64,000 nt of DNA from Microbacterium oryzae (GTDB taxonomy: Bacteria > Actinomycetota > Actinomycetes > Actinomycetales > Microbacteriaceae). Below are positions 54,615 to 62,239 of the stretch, piece after piece. The notes beneath the pieces were generated by a model that worked only from the letters and a program-made list of their open reading frames with translations, did no database searches and had not been told where the DNA came from. The translations under genes were made by a program, and so were the position numbers. Within the stretch, counting starts at the first letter, position 1; every line of letters begins with the position of its first letter. The stretch covers positions 2,790,001 through 2,854,000 of the forward strand of contig NZ_CP032550.1 of NCBI RefSeq assembly GCF_009735645.1, in the 5' to 3' direction.

Positions 54615-55655
54615 ATGGCTGACCTGCGAGTGAACGACGTGCTCCGCCATCTGTGGTCGCGGGAGCGGCTGCGGATCGAGGGTTGGCGCCCCTCGCGCAT
54701 CCAGCAGGCGCTGCGGCGGGGCGACCTCAGGCGGGTTCGCCACGGCTGGTACGTGGTGACGGACTTCTGGGATGGTCTCCACCCGCGCCAGCAGCACCTC
54801 GTCGAGATCGTCGCGGCCGCGTGCGAGATGCGCGGCGGCGGCGTGGTCGTCTCGCACCTCTCGGCGGCCGTCTTGCACGGGTTCCCGCTCGTCGGCGCGC
54901 GCCCGGAGCGCGTGCACGTCACGCTCCCCGGCGAGGTCGGCGCGTCCGGCACCGGCGACGTCGCTCGCCACCGACTGGCTCTCGACGAGGAGGACATCAC
55001 TGTGGTCGACGGCATCCGCTGCACGGGAGTGGAGCGGACTCTCTTCGACGTCGCCCGCAGCGAGCCCGCGGAACGGGCCATCGCCATCCTCGACGCGGGT
55101 CTCGCCGCTGCGGCGCTCGATCATCGCGCGATCGATGAGGAGAAGGAGACCGCCTGGCGCTCGGCGCTCCTTCGGCGGGTGGTCGATGCACGCGGCGCGC
55201 GCGGGCTGCGCCGGGGAGCGTGGCTCATCGGCTTCGCGGACGGCCGGGCGCAGCTTCCCGGGGAGTCACTGAGCCGACTGCAGCTGCACCGCCTGGGCTA
55301 CGCGCCGCGTCTGCAGGTTCCGGTGGCGAATCCCGCGGGCGGGTGGTGGTGGATGGACTTCGCGCTCGACGAGGCGAAGGTCTTCGGCGAGTTCGACGGA
55401 CGGGGGAAGTACCTCGACTCGGAGATGCGGGCCGGGCGCACAGCCGAGGAGGTGGTGCTCGACGAGAAGAGGCGCGAGGACGGCGTGCGCGGCGTGACCG
55501 GCTGGCGCATCGTCCGGTGGGGGATGGCCGAGGTGCGCAGCCCGGACGCGCTCGCCAAGCATCTGGCCGCGTTCCACGTGCCCCTCCCGCCGTCAAACGA
55601 TGTCGTCTCGTCGCGCGCACACGGTATTCAGCGGAAACCCGTGTCCTTTCGGTGA
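54615..55655 (+). CDS. AbiEi-like protein with C-terminal DUF559/PD-(D/E)XK-like domain
   Basis: The product is 346 residues. The N-terminal winged helix ([40 protein letters not shown]) and the [20 protein letters not shown] segment match type IV antitoxin AbiEi-like proteins. The C-terminal part ([35 protein letters not shown]) resembles DUF559-type nuclease folds. No AbiEii toxin gene is adjacent. The last ~20 codons, including the stop, lie within palindrome copy 2, so the repeat supplies the C-terminus. ATG 54615 has GGGAG upstream at loose spacing. Confidence 0.7.
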   Translation: MADLRVNDVLRHLWSRERLRIEGWRPSRIQQALRRGDLRRVRHGWYVVTDFWDGLHPRQQHLVEIVAAACEMRGGGVVVSHLSAAVLHGFPLVGARPERVHVTLPGEVGASGTGDVARHRLALDEEDITVVDGIRCTGVERTLFDVARSEPAERAIAILDAGLAAAALDHRAIDEEKETAWRSALLRRVVDARGARGLRRGAWLIGFADGRAQLPGESLSRLQLHRLGYAPRLQVPVANPAGGWWWMDFALDEAKVFGEFDGRGKYLDSEMRAGRTAEEVVLDEKRREDGVRGVTGWRIVRWGMAEVRSPDALAKHLAAFHVPLPPSNDVVSSRAHGIQRKPVSFR

Positions 55656-55666
55656 GACGACATCGT
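55597..55666 (-). repeat. Palindromic element, copy 2 (inverted relative to copy 1)
   Basis: Thirteen-base perfect arms (55597-55609 and 55654-55666) are identical in core to copy 1. Read on the minus strand, the loop aligns with the copy 1 loop (GACAC...CCGC...CGTGTGCGC). Its left arm and loop are translated as the end of the AbiEi-like gene. Confidence 0.7.
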
Positions 55667-55719
55667 CTGGTCGCCGGGCCCTGGCCGCTGGGCCCCGGCT
55701 CCCGCGAAGCCCGGGCGAT

Positions 55720-55748
55720 TTGGCACCCCGCCTCGCGTGGGGTACTCT
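55720..55748 (+). promoter_or_regulatory. Promoter of the rplJ-rplL operon
   Basis: TTGGCA (55720-55725), a 17-base spacer and TACTCT (55743-55748) give a good vegetative promoter about 218 bases upstream of rplJ. Confidence 0.65.
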
Positions 55749-55754
55749 GGTTCA

Positions 55755-55965
55755 AGCCGAAGACCGCCGGTCATCGTCGTGTGCGCAAGTGCATGGTGAT
55801 CGAAGCTCTGCGAAGCAGGGGCCCGCGCAGGTGTCACGAACGAATCCCGTGAGAACGGGAATCCAGCTCCGTGCGCTTGCGCCGGAGCTTTTTTCTTTGT
55901 CGGGGCGGGCGGTGCGGCCGGGGCCCCACTTCCGTGGAGCTCCTCAGGACAATCAAGGAGTGGCC
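55755..55965 (+). promoter_or_regulatory. Ribosomal L10 leader with intrinsic attenuator
   Basis: The transcribed leader contains CCCGT-GAGA-ACGGG (about 55848-55861) in the region where L10(L12)4 binds its own mRNA. It then has a classical terminator: AGCTCCG (55865-55871) paired with CGGAGCT (55883-55889) and followed by six T. A terminator lying inside the leader of an essential operon implies attenuation, in line with the known L10 leader autoregulation in bacteria. Confidence 0.7.
55865..55894 (+). terminator. Attenuator terminator in the rplJ leader
   Basis: A seven-base G+C-rich stem with an 11-base loop is followed by a six-T run, about 72 bases before the rplJ start. It is the only classical T-run terminator I see in the window. 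Confidence 0.75.
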
Positions 55966-56481
55966 ATGGCGCAGAAGGAAGCATCGGTCGCCGAGCTCAC
56001 GAAGCAGTTCGAGAGCTCGACCGCCGTTCTGCTCACCGAGTACCGCGGTCTGACGGTTGCCGAGCTCAAGGAGCTCCGCAGCGCGATCCGTCAGGACGCG
56101 GAGTACGCCGTGGTGAAGAACACGCTGACCAAGATCGCCGCGAACAACGCGGGGATCACGGCGCTGGACGACGACCTCAAGGGTCCGTCGGCCGTCGCCT
56201 TCGTGCACGGCGACCCCGTCGCCGTCGCCAAGGGTCTGCGCGCCTTCGCCAAGGCACACCCTCTTCTCGTGGTGAAGGGCGGCTACTTCGATGGCGCCGC
56301 TCTCAGCCCTGAGGAGGTCAGCAAGCTCGCTGACCTCGAGAGCCGTGAAGTCCTGCTCGCCAAGGTCGCGGGCATGATGAAGGCATCGATGTCGAAGGCT
56401 GCCGCCCTCTTCCAGGCGCCGCTGTCGAAGACCGTTCGCACGGTCGAGGCGCTGCGCGAGAAGCAGGAGAACGCGGCCTGA
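55966..56481 (+). CDS. rplJ: 50S ribosomal protein L10
   Basis: The product is 171 residues, standard. The N-terminal rRNA-binding part is [35 protein letters not shown] and [14 protein letters not shown]; the C-terminal helix [15 protein letters not shown] binds L7/L12 dimers. It forms the base of the stalk and represses its own operon. ATG 55966 follows AAGGAG. Confidence 0.97.
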   Translation: MAQKEASVAELTKQFESSTAVLLTEYRGLTVAELKELRSAIRQDAEYAVVKNTLTKIAANNAGITALDDDLKGPSAVAFVHGDPVAVAKGLRAFAKAHPLLVVKGGYFDGAALSPEEVSKLADLESREVLLAKVAGMMKASMSKAAALFQAPLSKTVRTVEALREKQENAA

Positions 56482-56532
56482 TCAGGCTGCGTATCAGCAA
56501 CCCCACAAACCCCGAACAGTAGGAGATACATC

Positions 56533-56916
56533 ATGGCGAAGCTCAGCACCGAAGAGCTGCTCGACCAGTTCAAGGAGCTCACGCTCATCGAGCTCAGCGA
56601 GTTCGTGAAGGCGTTCGAGGAGACCTTCGACGTCACCGCTGCTGCCCCGGTCGCCGTCGCGGCTGCTGGTGGCCCCGCCGCCCCGGCCGAAGAGGCCGAG
56701 GAGAAGGACTCGTTCGACGTGGTCCTCGAGGCCGCTGGCGACAAGAAGATCCAGGTCATCAAGGTCGTCCGCGAGCTCACCTCGCTCGGCCTCGGCGAGG
56801 CCAAGGCTGTCGTCGACGGCGCTCCCAAGGCCGTCCTCGAGGGCGCCAACAAGGAGACGGCCGAGAAGGCCAAGGAGGCCCTCGAGGGCGCCGGCGCCAC
56901 CGTCACCCTCAAGTAA
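56533..56916 (+). CDS. rplL: 50S ribosomal protein L7/L12
   Basis: The product is 127 residues. It has the N-terminal dimerisation domain ([20 protein letters not shown]), an Ala/Pro hinge ([20 protein letters not shown]) and the C-terminal factor-binding domain ([34 protein letters not shown]). It recruits translation GTPases to the ribosome. It is second in rplJ-rplL with AGGAGATACATC before the ATG. Confidence 0.97.
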   Translation: MAKLSTEELLDQFKELTLIELSEFVKAFEETFDVTAAAPVAVAAAGGPAAPAEEAEEKDSFDVVLEAAGDKKIQVIKVVRELTSLGLGEAKAVVDGAPKAVLEGANKETAEKAKEALEGAGATVTLK

Positions 56917-56945
56917 GTCTCTTCCTCGCGAAGAACTCGCTTCTC

Positions 56946-56975
56946 GAAGGCCCCGGGCTTCTGCCCGGGGCCTTC
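56946..56975 (+). terminator. Terminator of the rplJ-rplL operon
   Basis: Thirteen-base perfect arms (56946-56958 and 56963-56975) with a four-base loop, 29 bases after the stop. Confidence 0.8.
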
Positions 56976-57023
56976 GTGCGTCCGCCATCGGACGGAAGTT
57001 ACCCGTCCGTGACTGTCGAGACA

Positions 57024-57053
57024 TTGTGGAAGCGCTCCTATCGCTCATAGCTT
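57024..57053 (+). promoter_or_regulatory. Promoter of the sugar ABC operon with a LacI-like operator
   Basis: TTGTGG (57024-57029), an 18-base spacer and TAGCTT (57048-57053) form a plausible promoter. GGAAGCGCTCC (57028-57038), with its central AGCGCT palindrome, overlaps the -35 box and resembles LacI/GalR-type operators, suggesting repression lifted by sugar. The regulator gene is not in the window. Confidence 0.5.
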
Positions 57054-57099
57054 GGGATCCATAGCATTCCTACACATGCCCTGGAGATAGGAGCAGACG

Positions 57100-58443
57100 A
57101 TGAAGACTGCAGGACGCAAGCGCATCCTCCTCGCCGCAAGCGGGCTGGGGATCGCCAGCCTCGCTCTGGCGGGATGTACCAGCGGACCGGGCGCCTCCTC
57201 GGGCGGCGGCGGTGGCGGCGGAGACGAGGGGGGGGACGGCGGCTCCGCGAAGGTGACCGTCTACGGCACGATCGTCGACGCCGAGGCGGAACTCCTCGAG
57301 CAGTCCTGGGCGGACTGGGAGGAGGAGAACGGCATCGACATCGTGTACGAGGGCTCGCAGGAGTTCGAGGCGCAGATCGCCGTTCGCGCGCAGGGCGGCA
57401 ACCCGCCCGACCTCGCGATCTTCCCGCAGCCCGGCCTCCTCTCCGACATGGCGAGCCGCGGCTACATCATGGAGGCGCCCGAGGGTGTCGTGTCCAACCT
57501 CCGCGAGTACTGGGCCGAGGACTGGGAGACGTACGCGTCGCACGACGGCACGGTCTACGGCGCGCCCCTCATGGCCAACGCCAAGGGCTGGATCTGGTAC
57601 CCGCCCCAGACGTTCGAGGAGAACGGCTGGGAGATCCCGAGCGACTGGCAGGGGCTCCTCGACCTCACTCAGCAGATCCGAGACGACACCGGCAAGGCGC
57701 CCTGGTGCGCGGGCTTCGGCTCCGACGCGGCGACCGGATGGCCGGGCACCGACTGGATCGAGGACCTCGTCCTCCGTCAGGCCGGCCCCGACGTGTACGA
57801 CCAGTGGGTCGCCAACGAGGTCCCGTTCACCGACCCGCAGATCAAGTCGGCCTTCGACGCGACCGGCGAGATCCTGCTGAACCCGGACTACGTCAACGCC
57901 GGGTTCGGCGATGTCGCGTCGATCGGCTCCACGCCCTTCGGCGACGTGGCCAACGCGCTCGTGTCCGGCGACTGCCTCCTCACGCACCAGGCGTCGTTCC
58001 TCGACGGCTTCATCGTCGAGGCCGGCGGCGAGGTGGGCGAGGATGGCGATGTCTGGGCCTTCATGCTGCCTCCCGTCGAGGCCGGCTCGGGCGACGTCAT
58101 CACCGGCGGCGGCGAGATCGTCGGCGCGTTCAGCGACGACGAGAATGTCGTGAAGGTGCAGGAGTACCTCTCCAGCCCGGAGTGGGCGAACTCCCGCGTC
58201 TCGCTCGGCGGCGTGATCAGCGCGAACAACGGGCTCGACCCGGAGAACGCGCAGAGCCCCATCCTGAAGGCGGCCATCGAGATCCTGCAGGACGAGAACA
58301 CGACGTTCCGCTTCGACGGCTCCGACCTGATGCCCTCCGCCGTCGGCGCTGGCACGTTCTGGACGGGCATGCGCGACTGGGTGAACGGCGCCTCGACCGA
58401 CGACGTGCTGGAGCAGATCGAATCGGGCTGGCCGGAAGAGTAA
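57100..58443 (+). CDS. Sugar ABC transporter substrate-binding lipoprotein (alpha-glucoside type)
   Basis: The product is 447 residues. The lipobox LALAGC (Cys at 26) is followed by a glycine-rich linker. The mature protein is a family 1 carbohydrate-binding protein: TVYGTIVDAEAELLEQSWAD, NPPDLAIFPQPGLLSDMASR, YGAPLMANAKGWIWYPPQTF, and CLLTHQASFLDGF. The segment order fits AglE-like alpha-glucoside binders. It is anchored on the outer face of the membrane and followed by two permease genes. The sugar is not proven. ATG 57100 follows AGGAG. Confidence 0.88.
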   Translation: MKTAGRKRILLAASGLGIASLALAGCTSGPGASSGGGGGGGDEGGDGGSAKVTVYGTIVDAEAELLEQSWADWEEENGIDIVYEGSQEFEAQIAVRAQGGNPPDLAIFPQPGLLSDMASRGYIMEAPEGVVSNLREYWAEDWETYASHDGTVYGAPLMANAKGWIWYPPQTFEENGWEIPSDWQGLLDLTQQIRDDTGKAPWCAGFGSDAATGWPGTDWIEDLVLRQAGPDVYDQWVANEVPFTDPQIKSAFDATGEILLNPDYVNAGFGDVASIGSTPFGDVANALVSGDCLLTHQASFLDGFIVEAGGEVGEDGDVWAFMLPPVEAGSGDVITGGGEIVGAFSDDENVVKVQEYLSSPEWANSRVSLGGVISANNGLDPENAQSPILKAAIEILQDENTTFRFDGSDLMPSAVGAGTFWTGMRDWVNGASTDDVLEQIESGWPEE

Positions 58444-58452
58444 CGACCAGCC

Positions 58453-59586
58453 ATGAAAGCGTTCCTCGACTGGCTGAGCACGCTCTCACCCTGGCTGGAG
58501 ATCCCGATCATCATCGGGGTGTTCCTGGTCGCGGTGGGCATCCTGCTCTTCTTCATCGAGATCGCGCCGCGAGCGGGCCGGGTGTACACGTACATCCGGC
58601 TCGCCGCGTGCGTGCTCTTGCCCCTGGGGATCATGTGGATCCTCCAGTCGTACTGGTGGGCGATCATCGCCGCCGGTGCGCTCGGACTGCTGTTCTTCTG
58701 GCTCGACTACCGCGGGAAGGAGGGCGCGGGATACCTGTTCCAGCTGGTCGGGTTCCTCGCACCGGCGCTGCTGCTGCTCGTCGTCGGCCTGATCTTCCCG
58801 GTGATCCAGACGTTCGGACAGTCGCTGTTCAACGCCAGCGGGACGCGCTTCATCGGGCTCGACAACTTCATCTGGATCTTCACGCAGCCGCAGGGCATCC
58901 GCACGGTCGTGAACACGATCGTCTGGGTGCTCGTCGCGCCCGTGCTCTCCACGGTGATCGGGCTCGTGTACGCGTACTTCATCGACAAGACGCGCGGGGA
59001 GAAGGTCTACAAGATCCTCGTGTTCCTGCCGATGGCGATCTCGTTCGTGGGCGCGTCCATCATCTGGCGGTTCATGTACACCGCGCGCCCGGCCGACGCG
59101 GATCAGATCGGCTTCGTCAACCAGATCATCGTCTGGCTCGGCGGCAGCCCGGTGTCGTTCCTCCAGGTCGAGCCGTGGAACACGCTGTTCCTCATCGTGG
59201 TGTTCGTCTGGATCTACACCGGATTCGCGATGGTGGTGCTCTCCGCCGCCATCAAGGGCGTCCCGGCGGAGCAGCTGGAAGCGGCTGAGCTCGACGGGGC
59301 GAACGCCTACGAGCGGTTCATGAACGTCGTGGTGCCGGGCATCCGGCCATCCATCGTGGTGGTGCTCACGACGATCGCCATCGCGTCGATGAAGATCTTC
59401 GACATCGTCCGCACCATGACCGCCGGCGCCAACAACACCTCGGTGCTCGCGAACGAGATGTACTCGCAGTTCCGCAGCTTCGAGGGGGGACGAGCCGCGG
59501 CGTACGCCGTGGTCCTGTTCGTGCTCGTGCTGCCGCTGGTCATCTACAACGCGCGTCAGCTCAAGGCGCAGAGGGAGGTGCGGTGA
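58453..59586 (+). CDS. Sugar ABC transporter permease 1 (AglF-like)
   Basis: The product is 377 residues, longer than typical (about 300) because of an N-terminal extension with extra membrane segments (residues 1-90). The core has GLDNFIWIFTQPQGIRTVVN and the EAA loop EQLEAAELDGANAYERFMNV that contacts the ATPase. It starts nine bases after the binding-protein stop. The extra N-terminal segments are typical of AglF-like permeases. Confidence 0.88.
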   Translation: MKAFLDWLSTLSPWLEIPIIIGVFLVAVGILLFFIEIAPRAGRVYTYIRLAACVLLPLGIMWILQSYWWAIIAAGALGLLFFWLDYRGKEGAGYLFQLVGFLAPALLLLVVGLIFPVIQTFGQSLFNASGTRFIGLDNFIWIFTQPQGIRTVVNTIVWVLVAPVLSTVIGLVYAYFIDKTRGEKVYKILVFLPMAISFVGASIIWRFMYTARPADADQIGFVNQIIVWLGGSPVSFLQVEPWNTLFLIVVFVWIYTGFAMVVLSAAIKGVPAEQLEAAELDGANAYERFMNVVVPGIRPSIVVVLTTIAIASMKIFDIVRTMTAGANNTSVLANEMYSQFRSFEGGRAAAYAVVLFVLVLPLVIYNARQLKAQREVR

Positions 59587-60518
59587 TGACCACGACCGCA
59601 GCAGTGACCACGGGCAAGCCGTCGCGCGCCCGGGCGCTGAACGACACCAAGCGCCGTCTGACGTCGCCGTGGGCGACCATCGCGGCTCTCGTGATCGCGG
59701 TGCTCTGGACGATCCCCACCTTCGGCATCTTCATCTCCTCGTTCCGTCCGCGGGTGGAGATCCAGACGACCGGATGGTGGACGGTCTTCCAGAACTGGGG
59801 CTGGACGATCGACAACTACGTCGAGGCGCTCAACACCTCGACGGGTGGTCTGACGCTGCTGGGCTCGTTCGTGAACTCGTTCGCGATCACGCTCCCGGCC
59901 GCGATCATCCCGCTCATCCTCGCGACGCTCGCTGCGTACGGGTTCGCCTGGATGGACTTCAAGGGCAAGAACGTGCTGTTCGTGCTCGTCTTCGCGCTGC
60001 AGATCGTGCCGATCCAGATGGCGTTCATCCCGCTTCTGCAGCTGTTCTCGCAGGGCACGCTGTTCGGCGTCCCGGTGATCCAGGCGGTGGGGTCGTCGGG
60101 CTACGCGCAGGTGTGGCTCGCGCACACGATCTTCGGCCTGCCGCTGGCGATCTTCCTGCTGCACAACTTCATCGCGCAGATCCCCGGTGACGTCATCGAG
60201 GCCGCGCGCGTGGATGGTGCAGGGCACGGGCAGATCTTCTTCCGCATCGTGCTGCCGCTCAGCATGCCCGCCATCGCGTCGTTCGCGATCTTCCAGTTCC
60301 TGTGGGTCTGGAACGACCTGCTGGTGGCGCTGATCTTCGCCGACGGCAACGTGGCGCCGATCACGAAGCTGCTCGCGCAGATGACGGGCTCGCGCGGTCA
60401 GGACTGGCACCTGCTCACCGCGGGCGCGTTCATCGCGATCATCGTGCCGCTGCTGGTGTTCCTGTTCCTCCAGCGGTACTTCGTGCGCGGCCTGCTGGCC
60501 GGCTCCGCCAAGGGCTGA
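59586..60518 (+). CDS. Sugar ABC transporter permease 2 (AglG-like)
   Basis: The product is 310 residues with six membrane segments and the EAA motif DVIEAARVDGAGHGQIFFRI. The N-terminus has WTIPTFGIFISSFRPRVEIQ, typical of the MalG/AglG class. ATG 59586 is preferred (GGGAGG eight bases upstream); GTG 59583 is an alternative. No ATPase gene is adjacent, so the importer probably uses a shared MsiK-like ATPase encoded elsewhere, as in many actinobacteria. Confidence 0.9.
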   Translation: MTTTAAVTTGKPSRARALNDTKRRLTSPWATIAALVIAVLWTIPTFGIFISSFRPRVEIQTTGWWTVFQNWGWTIDNYVEALNTSTGGLTLLGSFVNSFAITLPAAIIPLILATLAAYGFAWMDFKGKNVLFVLVFALQIVPIQMAFIPLLQLFSQGTLFGVPVIQAVGSSGYAQVWLAHTIFGLPLAIFLLHNFIAQIPGDVIEAARVDGAGHGQIFFRIVLPLSMPAIASFAIFQFLWVWNDLLVALIFADGNVAPITKLLAQMTGSRGQDWHLLTAGAFIAIIVPLLVFLFLQRYFVRGLLAGSAKG

Positions 60519-60543
60519 CGACACCCGCCTCCACCCCGCACCG

Positions 60544-60602
60544 GCATGTCCCGGTCATGCACCTCACAGCACTCGCTTGGCGCGCATGACCGGGACATGC
60601 CG
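60544..60602. repeat. Intergenic palindrome with 18-base arms
   Basis: Perfect 18-base arms (60544-60561 and 60585-60602; core TGTCCCGGTCAT) flank a 23-base loop. It lies 25 bases after the permease stop and before the convergent DUF305 gene. It lacks a T-run and its sequence is private to this locus. It may also stop transcription. Confidence 0.65.
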
Positions 60603-60686
60603 CGTCAGGGGGCGGATGGTCCGGGGCGTGGCAGGGGGGATGGTCCGGCAGCGCGGGTGGGACGCCGCGCACCCGGGCGCAGTGCG

Positions 60687-61340
60687 TCAGGAGCAGCCGA
60701 GACGCCGTTGCGCGGACTCCATCGCCGCGATCTCCGCGGTCTGCGCCTGGCCCATGTTCCGCGCCGTCTCGAGCACGCGCGGCACGCTGCCGAGCCGGAC
60801 GACGGCATCCGTCATGTCGATCGCGCCGGTGTGATGGCGGATCATGAGGTCGAGGAAGAGGCAGTCCTGCCCGGCGCCGTCGAGCTGCGCGAGCCGCGTG
60901 AGCTCCGCGTCCGTCGCCATGCCCATCTGCGCCTCGAGCTCCGCCGTCGTCGCCGCGCCCGAGCCGTGCGCATGGCCCGCGTCGGCCATCCACGACATCA
61001 GCGGGTCGCCCGCCTGCGGCAGATCCCACTCCACGAGCCATCCGAACATCTCGCCGCGCTGCGCGGACTGCGCGGTGGCGATGTCGTACGCGAGCGAGCG
61101 CAGCTCGTCGTCGTCGGTGCCGCGATACTCGATCATCGCCATCTCCACCGCCTGAGCATGATGGACCTGCATGTCGCGAGCGAAGCCGGCGTCGGCGGCG
61201 TTCGGCCCGCCGTCCGCCCCGCTCGCGTCGGCGAGCGCCCCGAACGTCGTGAACCGCCCGCCCGCGAAGGCGAGCCCCGCCACGAGCACGACGCCGACGG
61301 CGACCGCGATCCAGGTGCCGCGCCGCCGGGACTGCGCCAT
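60687..61340 (-). CDS. DUF305 domain protein, membrane-anchored
   Basis: The product is 217 residues. An N-terminal membrane segment (TWIAVAVGVVLVAGLAFAGG) is followed by two four-helix-like repeats with metal-binding style motifs: DMQVHHAQAVEMAMIEY and DLMIRHHTGAIDMTDAVV. DUF305 proteins are often linked to copper handling; the actual role is unknown. It lies five bases after the DUF3105 gene in the same operon, a common pairing in actinobacteria. Confidence 0.83.
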   Translation of the reverse strand: MAQSRRRGTWIAVAVGVVLVAGLAFAGGRFTTFGALADASGADGGPNAADAGFARDMQVHHAQAVEMAMIEYRGTDDDELRSLAYDIATAQSAQRGEMFGWLVEWDLPQAGDPLMSWMADAGHAHGSGAATTAELEAQMGMATDAELTRLAQLDGAGQDCLFLDLMIRHHTGAIDMTDAVVRLGSVPRVLETARNMGQAQTAEIAAMESAQRRLGCS

Positions 61341-61345
61341 GCCGC

Positions 61346-62059
61346 TCAGCCGACCTTCCCGGGGCCGTCGATCGCGCCCGTGCACATCGCGCCCGGCTCG
61401 GGCACGCTGTCGTTCCGCCAGTACTCCTCGAAGAAGTCGGCGATCCGCTCGTCGTCGGCGGAGTCGACCTTGAGCTGCGCGTTCCATGCGCTCACCGCGA
61501 TGGGCGTGCCCATGTCGGGGTAGGGGGAGAGGAGCGCATAGCTCGACGGGAGGTACCCCTCGAGCGTCTCGACGTCGTCGTCGCTCACGAGCTCCGGGTC
61601 GTAGGTCACCCACACCGAACCGTGCTCGAGGGAGTGCACGGCGTTCTCGTTCTGCTGCGGCTCCGTGTAGACGCCGCAGTTCAGCCAGTAGGCGTTGTGC
61701 GGTCCGCCCGCCGGCGGCGTCTGCTCGTAGTCGACCGTGCCCTCGACGTGGGTGTTCGTGTTCGAGAACGTCTCGACGCCCTCGATCTCGGCGCCGGTTC
61801 CGCCGATGTCGTACGACGCCTGCTTCGAGGCCGGCGCGAAGACGAACGAGGCCACCACGGCCGCGACGACGGCGACCGCGGCGACGGATCCGACCGTCCA
61901 CCAGAGGACCCTGCCCCGCTGACGGCGCTTCAGCTGGCGCTGGTACTCGGCGAGCTTCTCCTGCCGCTGCGCCTCGCGCTGCTGCTTGAGGGACTGCGCG
62001 ATCTGAGCCTGCTTCGCGGGGTTGCCACTGGACTGCTGAGGGCGCTTCTGCGTCGACAC
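61346..62059 (-). CDS. DUF3105 family protein, membrane-anchored
   Basis: The product is 237 residues. A basic, glutamine-rich cytoplasmic stretch (AQSLKQQREAQRQEKLAEYQ) precedes one membrane segment near residues 52-75. The extracytoplasmic domain has NAYWLNCGVYTEPQQNENAV, HSLEHGSVWVTYDPEL and EPGAMCTGAIDG. The His/Cys pattern suggests metal binding. The function is unknown. It starts at GTG 62059 six bases after TAGGAT, a leaderless pattern, and leads the operon with the DUF305 gene. Confidence 0.83.
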   Translation of the reverse strand: MSTQKRPQQSSGNPAKQAQIAQSLKQQREAQRQEKLAEYQRQLKRRQRGRVLWWTVGSVAAVAVVAAVVASFVFAPASKQASYDIGGTGAEIEGVETFSNTNTHVEGTVDYEQTPPAGGPHNAYWLNCGVYTEPQQNENAVHSLEHGSVWVTYDPELVSDDDVETLEGYLPSSYALLSPYPDMGTPIAVSAWNAQLKVDSADDERIADFFEEYWRNDSVPEPGAMCTGAIDGPGKVG

Positions 62060-62239
62060 GCTCCGATCCTATGCGCGCGAATGGGGCGGCCGGCTGAGAG
62101 TGCGCGGCGAGACCAGCCGATGATCAGGCAAACCCATAGGATGGCCGTCGTCCCCTTCGCGCGGATTCCTCCGCCGTCGTCAGGGACATTCTTCATTTCC
62201 CCGCACCTCTCGTCAGCGAAAGCAGCGCCCACGCCCACG

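Noticed and set aside
54250..55655. Complete AbiE toxin-antitoxin system
   Set aside because: Only an AbiEi-like protein is present; no nucleotidyltransferase toxin gene (AbiEii) is adjacent.
60544..60602. Ordinary terminator of the sugar ABC operon
   Set aside because: Eighteen-base arms, a 23-base loop and no T-run differ from the compact terminators elsewhere in the window; it may still stop transcription, so it is listed as a repeat.
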